Shown here piece after piece: positions 18,316-30,626 of a DNA stretch of 64,000 nucleotides. This DNA is from Peptoniphilus lacydonensis (lineage in GTDB: Bacteria > Bacillota > Clostridia > Tissierellales > Peptoniphilaceae). The notes under the pieces were generated by a model, which ran no database searches, had not been told where the DNA came from, and worked only from the letters and a program-made list of their open reading frames with translations. The DNA is taken from assembly GCF_900106515.1 (NCBI RefSeq), contig NZ_FNWF01000003.1, positions 248,001-312,000 on the forward strand, given 5' to 3'. The stretch's first letter is position 1, and each line of letters starts with the position of its first letter. The position numbers and the translations under genes were made by a program.

Positions 18316-18743
18316 TATATTCCCAACTCCGACATTTTTTCTGCAAGTTCCTCATAAGAAAGTGCTTCTTCTTCATTGTATTTGTTCCAATTTTCTTCAG
18401 ACCAAATTTCACAGCGATTTGAAAGACCAATTATCACACATTTATCTTCAAGAGAAGCATATTCCCTTAAATTTTCAGCTATCAATACTCTTCCTTGTTT
18501 ATCTAAAACACAATCAACTGCACCAGAGAAAAATGTTCTCACAAAAGACCTAACGGCTCTATTTGTCATAGGAAGTTCTTTTAATTTATTTTCAATCTTT
18601 TCCCACTGTTCCTTTGGATATAAAAATAGACAGTCATCTAGACCTTTAGTCATCACAAAAACTGAAAGATCTTCTCTAAACTTTGATGGAATTGTAATTC
18701 TTCCCTTGGGATCTAAATTGTGTTTGAACTCCCCTATCAACAT
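18315..18743 (-). CDS. mraZ: Transcriptional regulator MraZ
   Basis: 142 aa, two SpoVT/AbrB-like repeats: [24 protein letters not shown] at the start and [23 protein letters not shown] in the second half; it forms a ring and binds DNA near its own promoter to tune the dcw operon. The start is set at ATG 18743 since GGAG is suitably spaced before it and MLIGE(F/Y)xHNxDxKGR is the family's usual beginning; the GTG at 18755 lies inside the ribosome site. First gene of the division cluster. Its operator-like boxes reach into its own Shine-Dalgarno. Confidence 0.97.
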   Translation of the reverse strand: MLIGEFKHNLDPKGRITIPSKFREDLSVFVMTKGLDDCLFLYPKEQWEKIENKLKELPMTNRAVRSFVRTFFSGAVDCVLDKQGRVLIAENLREYASLEDKCVIIGLSNRCEIWSEENWNKYNEEEALSYEELAEKMSELGI

Positions 18744-18751
18744 TTTATTCT

Positions 18752-18800
18752 CCACTTTATTCCATTTATATTAATTTTTGAACCACTTTGCTCCACTTAA
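18752..18800 (-). promoter_or_regulatory. Array of four MraZ-type boxes before mraZ
   Basis: On the minus strand four copies of (A)A(A/G)TGG occur: AAGTGG (18793-18798), AAAGTGG (18783-18789), AAATGG (18762-18767) and AAAGTGG (18752-18758). Their spacing is 10, 21 and 10 bp, i.e. all on one face of the helix. GTGG-type words repeated every 10 bp are the known kind of MraZ binding site. The last copy includes the mraZ Shine-Dalgarno GGAG. A -10-like TAAAAT (18805-18810) lies just upstream. Confidence 0.7.
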
Positions 18801-18851
18801 GTTAATTTTACTACATAAACATTTCTTCTTCTAGTATTTTAACTAGTTTTT

Positions 18852-18881
18852 AAAAAATAGGACTATGGGCCTTATTTTTTA
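18852..18881. terminator. AT-rich hairpin upstream of mraZ, possible backup terminator
   Basis: AAAAAATAGG / CCTTATTTTTT with one bulged base and a short GC-containing loop, T run on both strands. It stands between the two-component operon's terminator and the mraZ promoter and may insulate the dcw operon. The rest of 18811-18954 shows nothing else. Confidence 0.4.
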
Positions 18882-18954
18882 ATTTGCATGAAACAGCTTA
18901 ATAAAAACTATAATTTTTAACTTAAATAATATTAAATTATTAGGAATTTCAATT

Positions 18955-18986
18955 TTACAAAAAAAATCGACTATCTCTAGCCGATT
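18955..18986 (-). terminator. Terminator of the two-component operon
   Basis: Minus strand AATCGGCTA, loop GAGA, TAGTCGATT (9 bp, one wobble) followed by seven T. Confidence 0.85.
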
Positions 18987-19041
18987 AATTTTTTTATTTA
19001 ATTTTAAACCAAAAGATTAACAAATATTAACATATCAGTAA

Positions 19042-20478
19042 TTATTTTGTTCCTATAAAATAAAAATCAGATCCTTCATTTATTTTTGAATTAACTCCAT
19101 ACTCAAAATTATGAAGCTCTAAAATAGTCTTTACAATATAAAGACCAAGTCCTGTTCCAATTTCTGGTCTTGTATGATTATCTCTAACTCTATAAAATCT
19201 ATCCCAAATTTCTTCAATATCTTCTTCTCTTATACCTATTCCTTTATCAATACAATGAAACTCTGTTATATTTTCATCTCCCGAAATTATAATTTTTATA
19301 TTTTTATTATCTGGAGAATAATTTATAGCATTGTTTATTAAATTATAAATTACTTGCTTTATCTTAGATTTATCTCCTTTTATTTTTGTATTGCCCTTTG
19401 ATTCAACTATAAATTTATAATCAGAACAGTTTTTATTTATTTTAAATCTGTCTAAAACTTCACCTAAAGAATCATTCAAATCAAATTCCTCTTTTTTTAT
19501 TTCTTCAAGATTTGATTCAATTTTAGAAAGATCTAATAAATCATTTACTAAGTCTGTCAAATTATCTGCTTCACTTATAATAGTTTCTAAATGTCTATTC
19601 CTAAGTTCTTCATTTGGTCCAGAAATATCTCTAATCATTTCTCCATAGGATTTTATAACTGTTAGAGGTGTTTTTAAATCGTGACTTACATTTGCAACTA
19701 AATCCTTTCTCATCTCAATCGTCTTCGTAAGTTCATTTTTCGCATAATTAAGAGTGTTTGACAAATTATCAATTTCTGTATACTCGCCCTTTTTAAACTT
19801 AACTTTATAATCGCCTGCTGCAAGTTCTTTTGCAGTATTGGACATTCTCACAAGAGGTCTAGAAAGTCTTTTTGAAACAAAATAAGCTGTTATTGACGCA
19901 AAAATAAGGGACAAAAAAGAAATTATAATAAGCATCCTTCTAATAACATCTACAGTTGCATCTACTGGCTTTAATACAGAATTAATGTAAAGATAATAAT
20001 CTTCTCCATCAGTGTTTCCCAAGTAACCTGCATAAATTATAGAGGGATCTTTTAAGTTTTCATATTTTACCGTATAAATTTTGTAAGTCCTGTTATCCCT
20101 TTTAAGAGATCCAAAAAATTTATCAAAATTTTCCCAAATCATTCTTGGTCTCTCAACAAATTCGTCAAATAATCTAAGAGGAAAAACCCAAGCTCCATTT
20201 TCATCCAAAACTTTAATCTCAAGGCCTTTAGTATTCGCATAATTAGAAAGTTTAGTTTCAAAATCAGAAGATTCATATTCATTCCTAAGCTCATTGCCGA
20301 CTTTTGTTACTTCTCTTATTTTCATAGTTTCATAAAAGCTGGACAAAAAAACAGTTTGAAAAAGCCAAATAGAAATTAAAATTAGTCCAGCAAAAATTAC
20401 AAAATATTCCCAAAGCTTAAATAAGATGCTATTTTTGTCGATTTTAATTTTTTTTATTTCTTTAATTTCTTGTGTCAA
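19042..20478 (-). CDS. Membrane sensor histidine kinase
   Basis: 478 aa. Two membrane helices (about residues 24-48 and 183-205) flank an extracytoplasmic sensor region of about 130 residues; then HAMP (RLSRPLVRMSNTAKELAAGDY), the H-box NVSHDLKTPLTVIKS with the phospho-accepting histidine, N-box NLINNAINYSP, G1 CIDKGIGIREEDIEEIWDRFYR and G2 GTGLGLYIVK. It autophosphorylates and passes phosphate to the response regulator, whose gene overlaps its start by 17 nt. The signal is unknown; no antibiotic or transporter gene is linked to it, but it sits directly upstream of the cell-division cluster in the same direction. Confidence 0.93.
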   Translation of the reverse strand: MTQEIKEIKKIKIDKNSILFKLWEYFVIFAGLILISIWLFQTVFLSSFYETMKIREVTKVGNELRNEYESSDFETKLSNYANTKGLEIKVLDENGAWVFPLRLFDEFVERPRMIWENFDKFFGSLKRDNRTYKIYTVKYENLKDPSIIYAGYLGNTDGEDYYLYINSVLKPVDATVDVIRRMLIIISFLSLIFASITAYFVSKRLSRPLVRMSNTAKELAAGDYKVKFKKGEYTEIDNLSNTLNYAKNELTKTIEMRKDLVANVSHDLKTPLTVIKSYGEMIRDISGPNEELRNRHLETIISEADNLTDLVNDLLDLSKIESNLEEIKKEEFDLNDSLGEVLDRFKINKNCSDYKFIVESKGNTKIKGDKSKIKQVIYNLINNAINYSPDNKNIKIIISGDENITEFHCIDKGIGIREEDIEEIWDRFYRVRDNHTRPEIGTGLGLYIVKTILELHNFEYGVNSKINEGSDFYFIGTK

Positions 20479-21133
20479 ACTTATATCCTACTCCTCTAAC
20501 GGTAACAATAAATTTTCTATACTCTTTAATAGAATTTCTAAGCATTTTTATGTGAGTATCAACAGTCCTATCTTCTCCATAAAAATCATATCCCCAAACT
20601 TGATTTAAAAGTTTATCTCTTGACAATGCGATATTTTTATTCTTTACCATATAAACTAAAAGATCATATTCCTTTGGAGTAAGTTCAACGATTTCATTAT
20701 CTACAAAGACTACCCTTCCATCTAAATCAATTTTTAAACCTTCAAATTCCATTTTATTATTTTCTTCAATCTTATTATTTCTGTTTACAATAACATTTAA
20801 TCTTGCCATAAGTTCTTTTGGAGAGAAAGGTTTTGTAACATAATCATCAATTCCTATTTCAAATCCAAATAACTTATCATACTCTTCTCCCCTTGCTGAG
20901 AGCATCAAAACAGGAATATCTTTTAATTTTCTTATTTCTTTGTAAGAAGAAAATCCATCAAGTTTTGGCATCATAATATCCATTACAATTACATCAAAAT
21001 CTTCTTCTTTTACTCTATCTATTGCTTCAAGACCATCAGATGCTTCTACAACTTCATGACCTTCGAATTCTGCATAAGTTCTTATAACTTCTCTTATACT
21101 TTTTTCATCATCGACAACTAAAATTTTAAACAT
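20462..21133 (-). CDS. OmpR/PhoB-family response regulator
   Basis: 223 aa. Receiver domain with the acidic pair D8/D9, phospho-accepting D52 (VIVMDIMMPKLDG) and K in TKPFSPKEL; then a winged-helix DNA-binding domain (VELTPKEYDLLVYMVKNKNIALSRDKLLNQVWGYDF, RTVDTHIKMLR, VRGVGYKF). It is the first gene of a two-gene operon with the kinase. AGGTGATAAA ribosome site. Target genes cannot be told from the sequence. Confidence 0.94.
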   Translation of the reverse strand: MFKILVVDDEKSIREVIRTYAEFEGHEVVEASDGLEAIDRVKEEDFDVIVMDIMMPKLDGFSSYKEIRKLKDIPVLMLSARGEEYDKLFGFEIGIDDYVTKPFSPKELMARLNVIVNRNNKIEENNKMEFEGLKIDLDGRVVFVDNEIVELTPKEYDLLVYMVKNKNIALSRDKLLNQVWGYDFYGEDRTVDTHIKMLRNSIKEYRKFIVTVRGVGYKFDTRN

Positions 21134-21295
21134 TTTATCACCTGCTTTATTATAATTAAAATTTGTGAATAATTTATGACAAATAAATTAATTGTAATTA
21201 GCTTTCACAAAACTTTTAAGTCTAATTTAAAAAATTTAATTCTTTTCTTAATTATATCAATACTAATATAAATTTGTAAAAATCTTTACGTTATA

Positions 21296-21321
21296 TAAAA
21301 AAAAGATGCCCAATGGACACC
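21296..21321 (-). terminator. Terminator after gatB
   Basis: Minus strand GGTGTCC, loop ATT, GGGCATC (two wobbles) followed by a T run. Confidence 0.7.
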
Positions 21322-21353
21322 TTAAATTTTAATTTTATTTAAGATAAAATAAA

Positions 21354-22784
21354 TTATCTCTTATTCATTTTATTTACAAGCATTTCATTTGCAACTTTTG
21401 GATTGGCCTTTCCTCGTGACTTCTTCATAACTTGCCCTACCAAAAATCCAAGAGCTCTATCTTTTCCTTCTTTAAAATCAATTATAGATTGTTCATTTTC
21501 GGATAAAACCTCATCTACAATTTTCTCTATTGCAGATAAATCTGTCATTTGAACAAGACCTAGCCTTTCTATAATTTCATTGGCTCCATCACCTGTTTCA
21601 AACATTTCCCTTAAAACTTTTTTGCCGGCATTGTTGCTAATTTTTTCACTCTTAATTGCATTTAAAAGTTTGATAAATTCTTTATTTTCAAAAGGAAGTT
21701 CAAAAATTTCATCATCAGAAATTTCTATTCTTCTTAATATTTCTGTTTGAATCCAATTGGACAACAAGGTATAATCTGAAAAATCACTTGCTACATCTTC
21801 AAAGAATTTTGCAAGTTCTCTTGATGAAGTTAAAACTAAGGCATCTTCTCTTGTTATTTTGTAATCTCTTACAAATCTTTCTACCATAGCTTCTGGAAGT
21901 TCAGGCATACTCTCTACAATATTTTTAATTTCATCATCTGTTATATGAATTATTGGAAGGTCTCCTTCAGGTGCAAATCTATAATCATTTGCAGTGTATT
22001 TAACCCTCATTAAAACTGTTTCATTTTTTGCGTCATCCCATCTTCTCGTAGTCTTAATCTCTTCTTCGTGATTTTCAAGAAGTTTTATATGTCTTTCAAC
22101 TTCAAAATCAATTGCTTTCTCAACACCTCTAAAAGAATTTAAATTTTTTACTTCTGTTATTTGTGTTTTTTCTCCAGTTTCTAAATCTTTTACATTTACA
22201 TTAACATCACATCTAAGAGATCCCTCTTCCATTTTGCAGTCAGAAATACCCAAAAATCTTAAAGTTGATTTTAATTTTTCCAAAAACTCACGTGCTTCTT
22301 TTCCACTTGAAATATCTGGTTTAGTAACAATTTCAATTAGTGGAACTCCACATCTATTGTAGTCCATTAGCGTTTCATTTTCTTCTGTATGAAGACTTTT
22401 GGCTGTATCTTCTTCCATTTGAATTTGAAAAAGGCCAATTTTTTTCTTGCCATCTTCACTTTCAATTTCAAGATAACCATCTGTGCAAATTGGACTGTCA
22501 TTTTGTGTTATTTGAAATCCCTTTGTCAAATCTGGATAAAAATAATTTTTTCTATCAAACTTTGATTTATTATTTATTTTGCAATTAAAAGCAGTTCCTG
22601 CCATAACTGTATAATTTATTACATTTCTATTTAAAACAGGCATTCCTCCAGGAAGAGCCAAGCACACTGGACACACATTTGTATTCGGTTCATCTCCAAA
22701 GGAGTTTTTGCATGAACAAAAGGCCTTTGTATTTGTTGAAAGTTCAACGTGAATTTCCAAACCTACAATTGTTTTATATTTCAT
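21354..22784 (-). CDS. gatB: Asp/Glu-tRNA(Asn/Gln) amidotransferase subunit B
   Basis: 476 aa subunit that binds mischarged tRNA and activates Glu (or Asp) with ATP. Signature starts: GLEIHVELSTNTKAFCSC, PVCLALPGGMPVLN, the metal/ATP region GCGVPLIEIVTKPDI-type (here RCGVPLIEIVTKP), LRCDVNVNV; C-terminal YqeY-like tail LGFLVGQVMKKSRGKANP. Its ATG overlaps the gatA stop (ATGA). Presence of GatCAB implies that Gln-tRNA and/or Asn-tRNA is made indirectly in this organism. Confidence 0.97.
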   Translation of the reverse strand: MKYKTIVGLEIHVELSTNTKAFCSCKNSFGDEPNTNVCPVCLALPGGMPVLNRNVINYTVMAGTAFNCKINNKSKFDRKNYFYPDLTKGFQITQNDSPICTDGYLEIESEDGKKKIGLFQIQMEEDTAKSLHTEENETLMDYNRCGVPLIEIVTKPDISSGKEAREFLEKLKSTLRFLGISDCKMEEGSLRCDVNVNVKDLETGEKTQITEVKNLNSFRGVEKAIDFEVERHIKLLENHEEEIKTTRRWDDAKNETVLMRVKYTANDYRFAPEGDLPIIHITDDEIKNIVESMPELPEAMVERFVRDYKITREDALVLTSSRELAKFFEDVASDFSDYTLLSNWIQTEILRRIEISDDEIFELPFENKEFIKLLNAIKSEKISNNAGKKVLREMFETGDGANEIIERLGLVQMTDLSAIEKIVDEVLSENEQSIIDFKEGKDRALGFLVGQVMKKSRGKANPKVANEMLVNKMNKR

Positions 22785-24232
22785 TTATTTAAACTCCTTT
22801 CAAAAGCAAGTGCTGCTTGAAGTAAATCTTTATCTTTAAATCTCTTCGCAGTAAATTCAATTCCAACAGAAAGACCATCATCACCTACTGGCATTGGAAG
22901 TGAAATAGATGGAGAACCCACCATATTTGCAGGAATTGTAAATAAATCTGCTTGATACATTTCTACTGGACTCATATCATCATCAATTCTAAAAGGAAGA
23001 GATGGGAATGTTGGACAAATCATAAAATCATAATCCTTAAACATTCTATCCATATCTTTTTTAATAAGACCCCTGACCTTTAAAGCTTTATAATAAAAAT
23101 CATCTGCATTATCCATTGACAATATATGTGTGCCAATCATTATTCTTCTTTTCACTTCATCTCCAAAGCCTTCACTTCTTGATGCACGGTACATCTCCTC
23201 AATTGTTTCAAACTTTTTATCAGTTCTGTGACCAAATCTTATTGAATCAAACCTTGCCATATTAGATGCAATTTCACCATTTACTAAAATATTATAAGTT
23301 TCAATTGTGTGATTAAGTGATTCAATATCATAGTCTTCTACAATTGCACCATTTTCTTTTAAAATTTCAATTGCCTTTTCAAGTTCTTCTCTAACTCTTT
23401 TTTCTAAATCCATTTCAAGATATATTTTTGGAATCGCAAATTTTCTACCTTCTAAATTTTTTATAGCGTCATCTGAAAAATCAAAAGAAAAATTCAATCC
23501 AGGATTGCCCACAGATGTTGCATCTCTTTCATCTTTTCCTTCAATGACATTAAACATCATGGTCAAATCTCTAACATCATTTGCAATCACACCTGGCGAA
23601 TCAAAAGTATTTGCCATAGAAGAAATTCCATATCTAGATATTGAACCATAAGTCGGTTTCATTCCCACAGTTTTACAAAAACTTGAAGGCTGTCTAACTG
23701 ATCCACCAGTATCTGTACCAATTGAAATAGCAGCCATATTTGCACTTACAGAAGCTGCAGATCCTCCTGAGGATCCTCCTGAAACTCTATTAAAATCCAA
23801 AGGGTTTTTTGTAACGCCAAAATAAGAAGTCCTAGTTGAAGCTCCCATTGCAAACTCATCCATATTGACTTTACCAAGGATAACTCCATCATTGTTTTTG
23901 ATTTTTTCAACAAGAGCTGCATCATAAGGCGAAATATAATTTTCTAGCATTCTTGAGCCACAAGTCATCTTGACATCTTTTACAGAAACATTATCTTTTA
24001 TTGAAATCGGAATACCTGCAAGTTCTGATAATTCTTCTCTATTTTGAAATTTTTCATCAACTTTTTTGGCATTTTCCATAGCAATATCTTCTGTGACAAT
24101 TATATAAGAATTAATTTCTCCATCTTTTTCTTTTATATTTTCCAAAAATTCTCTTGTAACTTCTTCACAAGAAAAATCTCTATTTCTATATCCTTGGGCA
24201 ATCTCCCAAGCTTTTAAATTAGTAAAAGTCAT
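22781..24232 (-). CDS. gatA: Asp/Glu-tRNA(Asn/Gln) amidotransferase subunit A
   Basis: 483 aa amidase-signature enzyme that frees ammonia from glutamine for GatB. The Ser-cisSer-Lys triad region is clear: PISIKDNVSVKDVKMTCGS holds the lysine, and GGSSGGSAASV plus GTDTGGSVRQPSSF hold the two serines. Good AGGAGG before the ATG. Middle gene of gatC-gatA-gatB. Confidence 0.97.
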   Translation of the reverse strand: MTFTNLKAWEIAQGYRNRDFSCEEVTREFLENIKEKDGEINSYIIVTEDIAMENAKKVDEKFQNREELSELAGIPISIKDNVSVKDVKMTCGSRMLENYISPYDAALVEKIKNNDGVILGKVNMDEFAMGASTRTSYFGVTKNPLDFNRVSGGSSGGSAASVSANMAAISIGTDTGGSVRQPSSFCKTVGMKPTYGSISRYGISSMANTFDSPGVIANDVRDLTMMFNVIEGKDERDATSVGNPGLNFSFDFSDDAIKNLEGRKFAIPKIYLEMDLEKRVREELEKAIEILKENGAIVEDYDIESLNHTIETYNILVNGEIASNMARFDSIRFGHRTDKKFETIEEMYRASRSEGFGDEVKRRIMIGTHILSMDNADDFYYKALKVRGLIKKDMDRMFKDYDFMICPTFPSLPFRIDDDMSPVEMYQADLFTIPANMVGSPSISLPMPVGDDGLSVGIEFTAKRFKDKDLLQAALAFERSLNK

Positions 24233-24240
24233 TGGTCCTC

Positions 24241-28716
<4,476 letters not shown>

Positions 28717-28762
28717 GACTTCTCCTTACTGCTAAATATTATATGTTTTTTTCTCAATCATT

Positions 28763-29443
28763 TCAACTTTTTAAAATATCAGAAACTATGTATGAAGCTA
28801 AAACCATGCCACAGACAGGTGGAACAAAAGAAATTGAACCCGGTGTTCTATCGTGAGTCTTTATAGGAATTTCCTTTGAACAAACTACTTTTAATTTTTT
28901 TATGCCCATCTCTTTTAATTTTTTCCTCATAACTCTGGCAACAGGATCATTCTTTGTCTTATAGATATCAATTATTTCAAATTTAGTGGGATCAAGTCTA
29001 TTACCTGCTCCCATTGCAGAAATTAATTTTATATTTTTTTCATCTGCCTCTTTTATAATTAAAAGTTTTGAAGTTATCGTGTCAATTGCATCTACAACAT
29101 AATCATAATTTTCAAAATCAATCTCTTGTATATTTTCTTCTGTAACAAAAAAATCATATTTTTTAATTTCAACATCTGAATTTATTTCTAAAATTCTTTC
29201 CTTTGCAGCATCAACTTTTCTCATCCCAATTGTTTTTGTTGTAGCAAAAATTTGTCTATTTACATTTGTAATTTCATATTCATCGCCATCAACTAATCCA
29301 ACTTTTCCAATTCCTGCTCTTACCAAAGATTCTACACAAGAACCACCAACTCCTCCAAGTCCAAAAATTAAAACAGACTTAGAATTAATATTCTTTATTT
29401 CATCTATTGAAATCATTTTCTCAGTTCTACTTAAAAATTCCAC
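28763..29443 (-). CDS. tcdA: ThiF/HesA-fold tRNA t6A dehydratase TcdA
   Basis: 226 aa E1-like enzyme that cyclises t6A37 of ANN-decoding tRNAs to ct6A using ATP. N-terminal Rossmann/ATP motif SVLIFGLGGVGGSCVESLVRAGIG, then VDGDEYEITNVNRQIFA, YDYVVDAIDTITSKLLI, and the C-terminal PGSISFVPPVCGMVLASYIV that marks TcdA/CsdL proteins. Start is GTG with GGAGG before it. Only 43 nt, mostly a hairpin, separate it from the SLH gene upstream, so its promoter is not obvious. Confidence 0.88.
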   Translation of the reverse strand: MEFLSRTEKMISIDEIKNINSKSVLIFGLGGVGGSCVESLVRAGIGKVGLVDGDEYEITNVNRQIFATTKTIGMRKVDAAKERILEINSDVEIKKYDFFVTEENIQEIDFENYDYVVDAIDTITSKLLIIKEADEKNIKLISAMGAGNRLDPTKFEIIDIYKTKNDPVARVMRKKLKEMGIKKLKVVCSKEIPIKTHDRTPGSISFVPPVCGMVLASYIVSDILKS

Positions 29444-29451
29444 TTTTCCTC

Positions 29452-29480
29452 CATTTTAAAAGGCTGTCGTATAACAGCCC
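29452..29480 (-). terminator. Terminator of the 352-aa SLH gene
   Basis: Minus strand GGCTGT, 6-nt loop, ACAGCC, followed by TTTTAAAAT. It lies between the SLH stop and the tcdA start. Confidence 0.65.
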
Positions 29481-29486
29481 TAATTA

Positions 29487-30545
29487 TTATTTCAATTTTA
29501 TGTCTAAAAGACTATTTTCGCCGAGAGTTCCGCTACCCTCAACAACATCATTTAATTTGTGACTTCTAAAAGTATTAATAGTTACAACATTTCCTTCCTT
29601 AAATTTATCAGAATCTGTCTGTGTTATTTTTACTTTTATAAAATTAACATTTCCTTCATTTAGAACATCAATAACTTCTCCTTTAAAATTTACACTCTTA
29701 ATTTCTGCCTCTTCTAAGCTTGTTTCTTCGATATCAAGATTATTTTCTCCATTAGTATTTGAACCATTGTCTACAACATTTTCATTAAAAATAGAATTAT
29801 TTTCAACTATATTTTCTTCATCAATTTTTTTATTTGCATTTTGATTTTTATCTAAAGGCATATTATTTTTTAGTTTATCTTTATTTACATCAGCATATTT
29901 AAGTCCATTAGAAGTTATAACTGCAATTTCACTTCTTTTTATTGCAAAATTTCCATTGAACTTGCCTTCAGAACCTGTGCTTGTAAAAATATTATTATTT
30001 ACAAGATTTGGCAAATATTCCAAAGTAAGCGGATTTATCTTATCCTTATCTTTATATTTTAAATTTGACGCATCACTATTTTTTTCTATACCAAGGGCTC
30101 TTGCAAAATAAACAGCAATAGTATTTCTATTTGGATAAACTTTGTTTTCCAAAAATCCCCTTTCATGAGCAGCTCTAAGTGTATTTTCAGTAATTGTCCC
30201 ATGGTAAAGATTGTAGCAAACAGAATCCTTTGCCCAATCCATGACACCATTTGAATTTACAATTTCCATATAAGCACTTCTTGCCGAACTTAATTCTTCT
30301 TCGCTTGGATTTATAACAGTCCTTAAAATCTGCATAATTTCCAAAAAACTCACAGGATTATTTGGTTTAAAACTTCCATCTTCATATCCATTTAAAATGT
30401 TTTTGTTTGAAAGTTCGTCAACATATTTATATGCCCAAGCACTATTTCCATCTTTTTTAACATCTCTAAAAGATTTCGCAAAAATACTTACAGGTGCAAA
30501 AAACATCGCTAAAATTAAATTTATCGCTATAATTTTTTTCTTCAT
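29487..30545 (-). CDS. Secreted SLH-repeat protein (paralogue 1)
   Basis: 352 aa surface protein. Signal peptide residues 1-23 (MKKKIIAINLILAMFFAPVSIFA). SLH-type region about residues 24-215: FRDVKKDGNSAWAYKYVDEL...GYEDGSFKPNNPVSFLEIMQIL, a middle unit with VYPNRNTIAVYFARALG, and a third with STGSEGKFNGNFAIKRSEIAVI. Then an asparagine-rich acidic linker and a C-terminal beta-rich domain (EIKSVNFKGEVIDVLNEGNVNFIKVKITQ) that may be an OB-like fold. It is a clear paralogue of the next gene in the N-terminal half, including an inserted helical segment between SLH units 1 and 2. SLH units should bind wall polymer. Confidence 0.87.
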   Translation of the reverse strand: MKKKIIAINLILAMFFAPVSIFAKSFRDVKKDGNSAWAYKYVDELSNKNILNGYEDGSFKPNNPVSFLEIMQILRTVINPSEEELSSARSAYMEIVNSNGVMDWAKDSVCYNLYHGTITENTLRAAHERGFLENKVYPNRNTIAVYFARALGIEKNSDASNLKYKDKDKINPLTLEYLPNLVNNNIFTSTGSEGKFNGNFAIKRSEIAVITSNGLKYADVNKDKLKNNMPLDKNQNANKKIDEENIVENNSIFNENVVDNGSNTNGENNLDIEETSLEEAEIKSVNFKGEVIDVLNEGNVNFIKVKITQTDSDKFKEGNVVTINTFRSHKLNDVVEGSGTLGENSLLDIKLK

Positions 30546-30582
30546 GTAATCACTCCAGAATAAATTATAACATAATTTTAGG

Positions 30583-30611
30583 CAAAAAAATAGAAACCAC
30601 AGAGGGCTTCT
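30583..30611 (-). terminator. Terminator of the 673-aa SLH gene
   Basis: Minus strand AGAAGCC, 6-nt loop, GGTTTCT (one wobble), then ATTTTTTTG. Confidence 0.75.
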
Positions 30612-30626
30612 ACTTTTATTATTTCA

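Noticed and set aside
29444-29486. Independent promoter for tcdA-pcrA-ligA-gatCAB
   Set aside because: The 43-nt gap is taken up by the SLH terminator hairpin and the tcdA ribosome site, and no convincing -35/-10 pair can be placed; read-through or internal promoters are possible but not supported.
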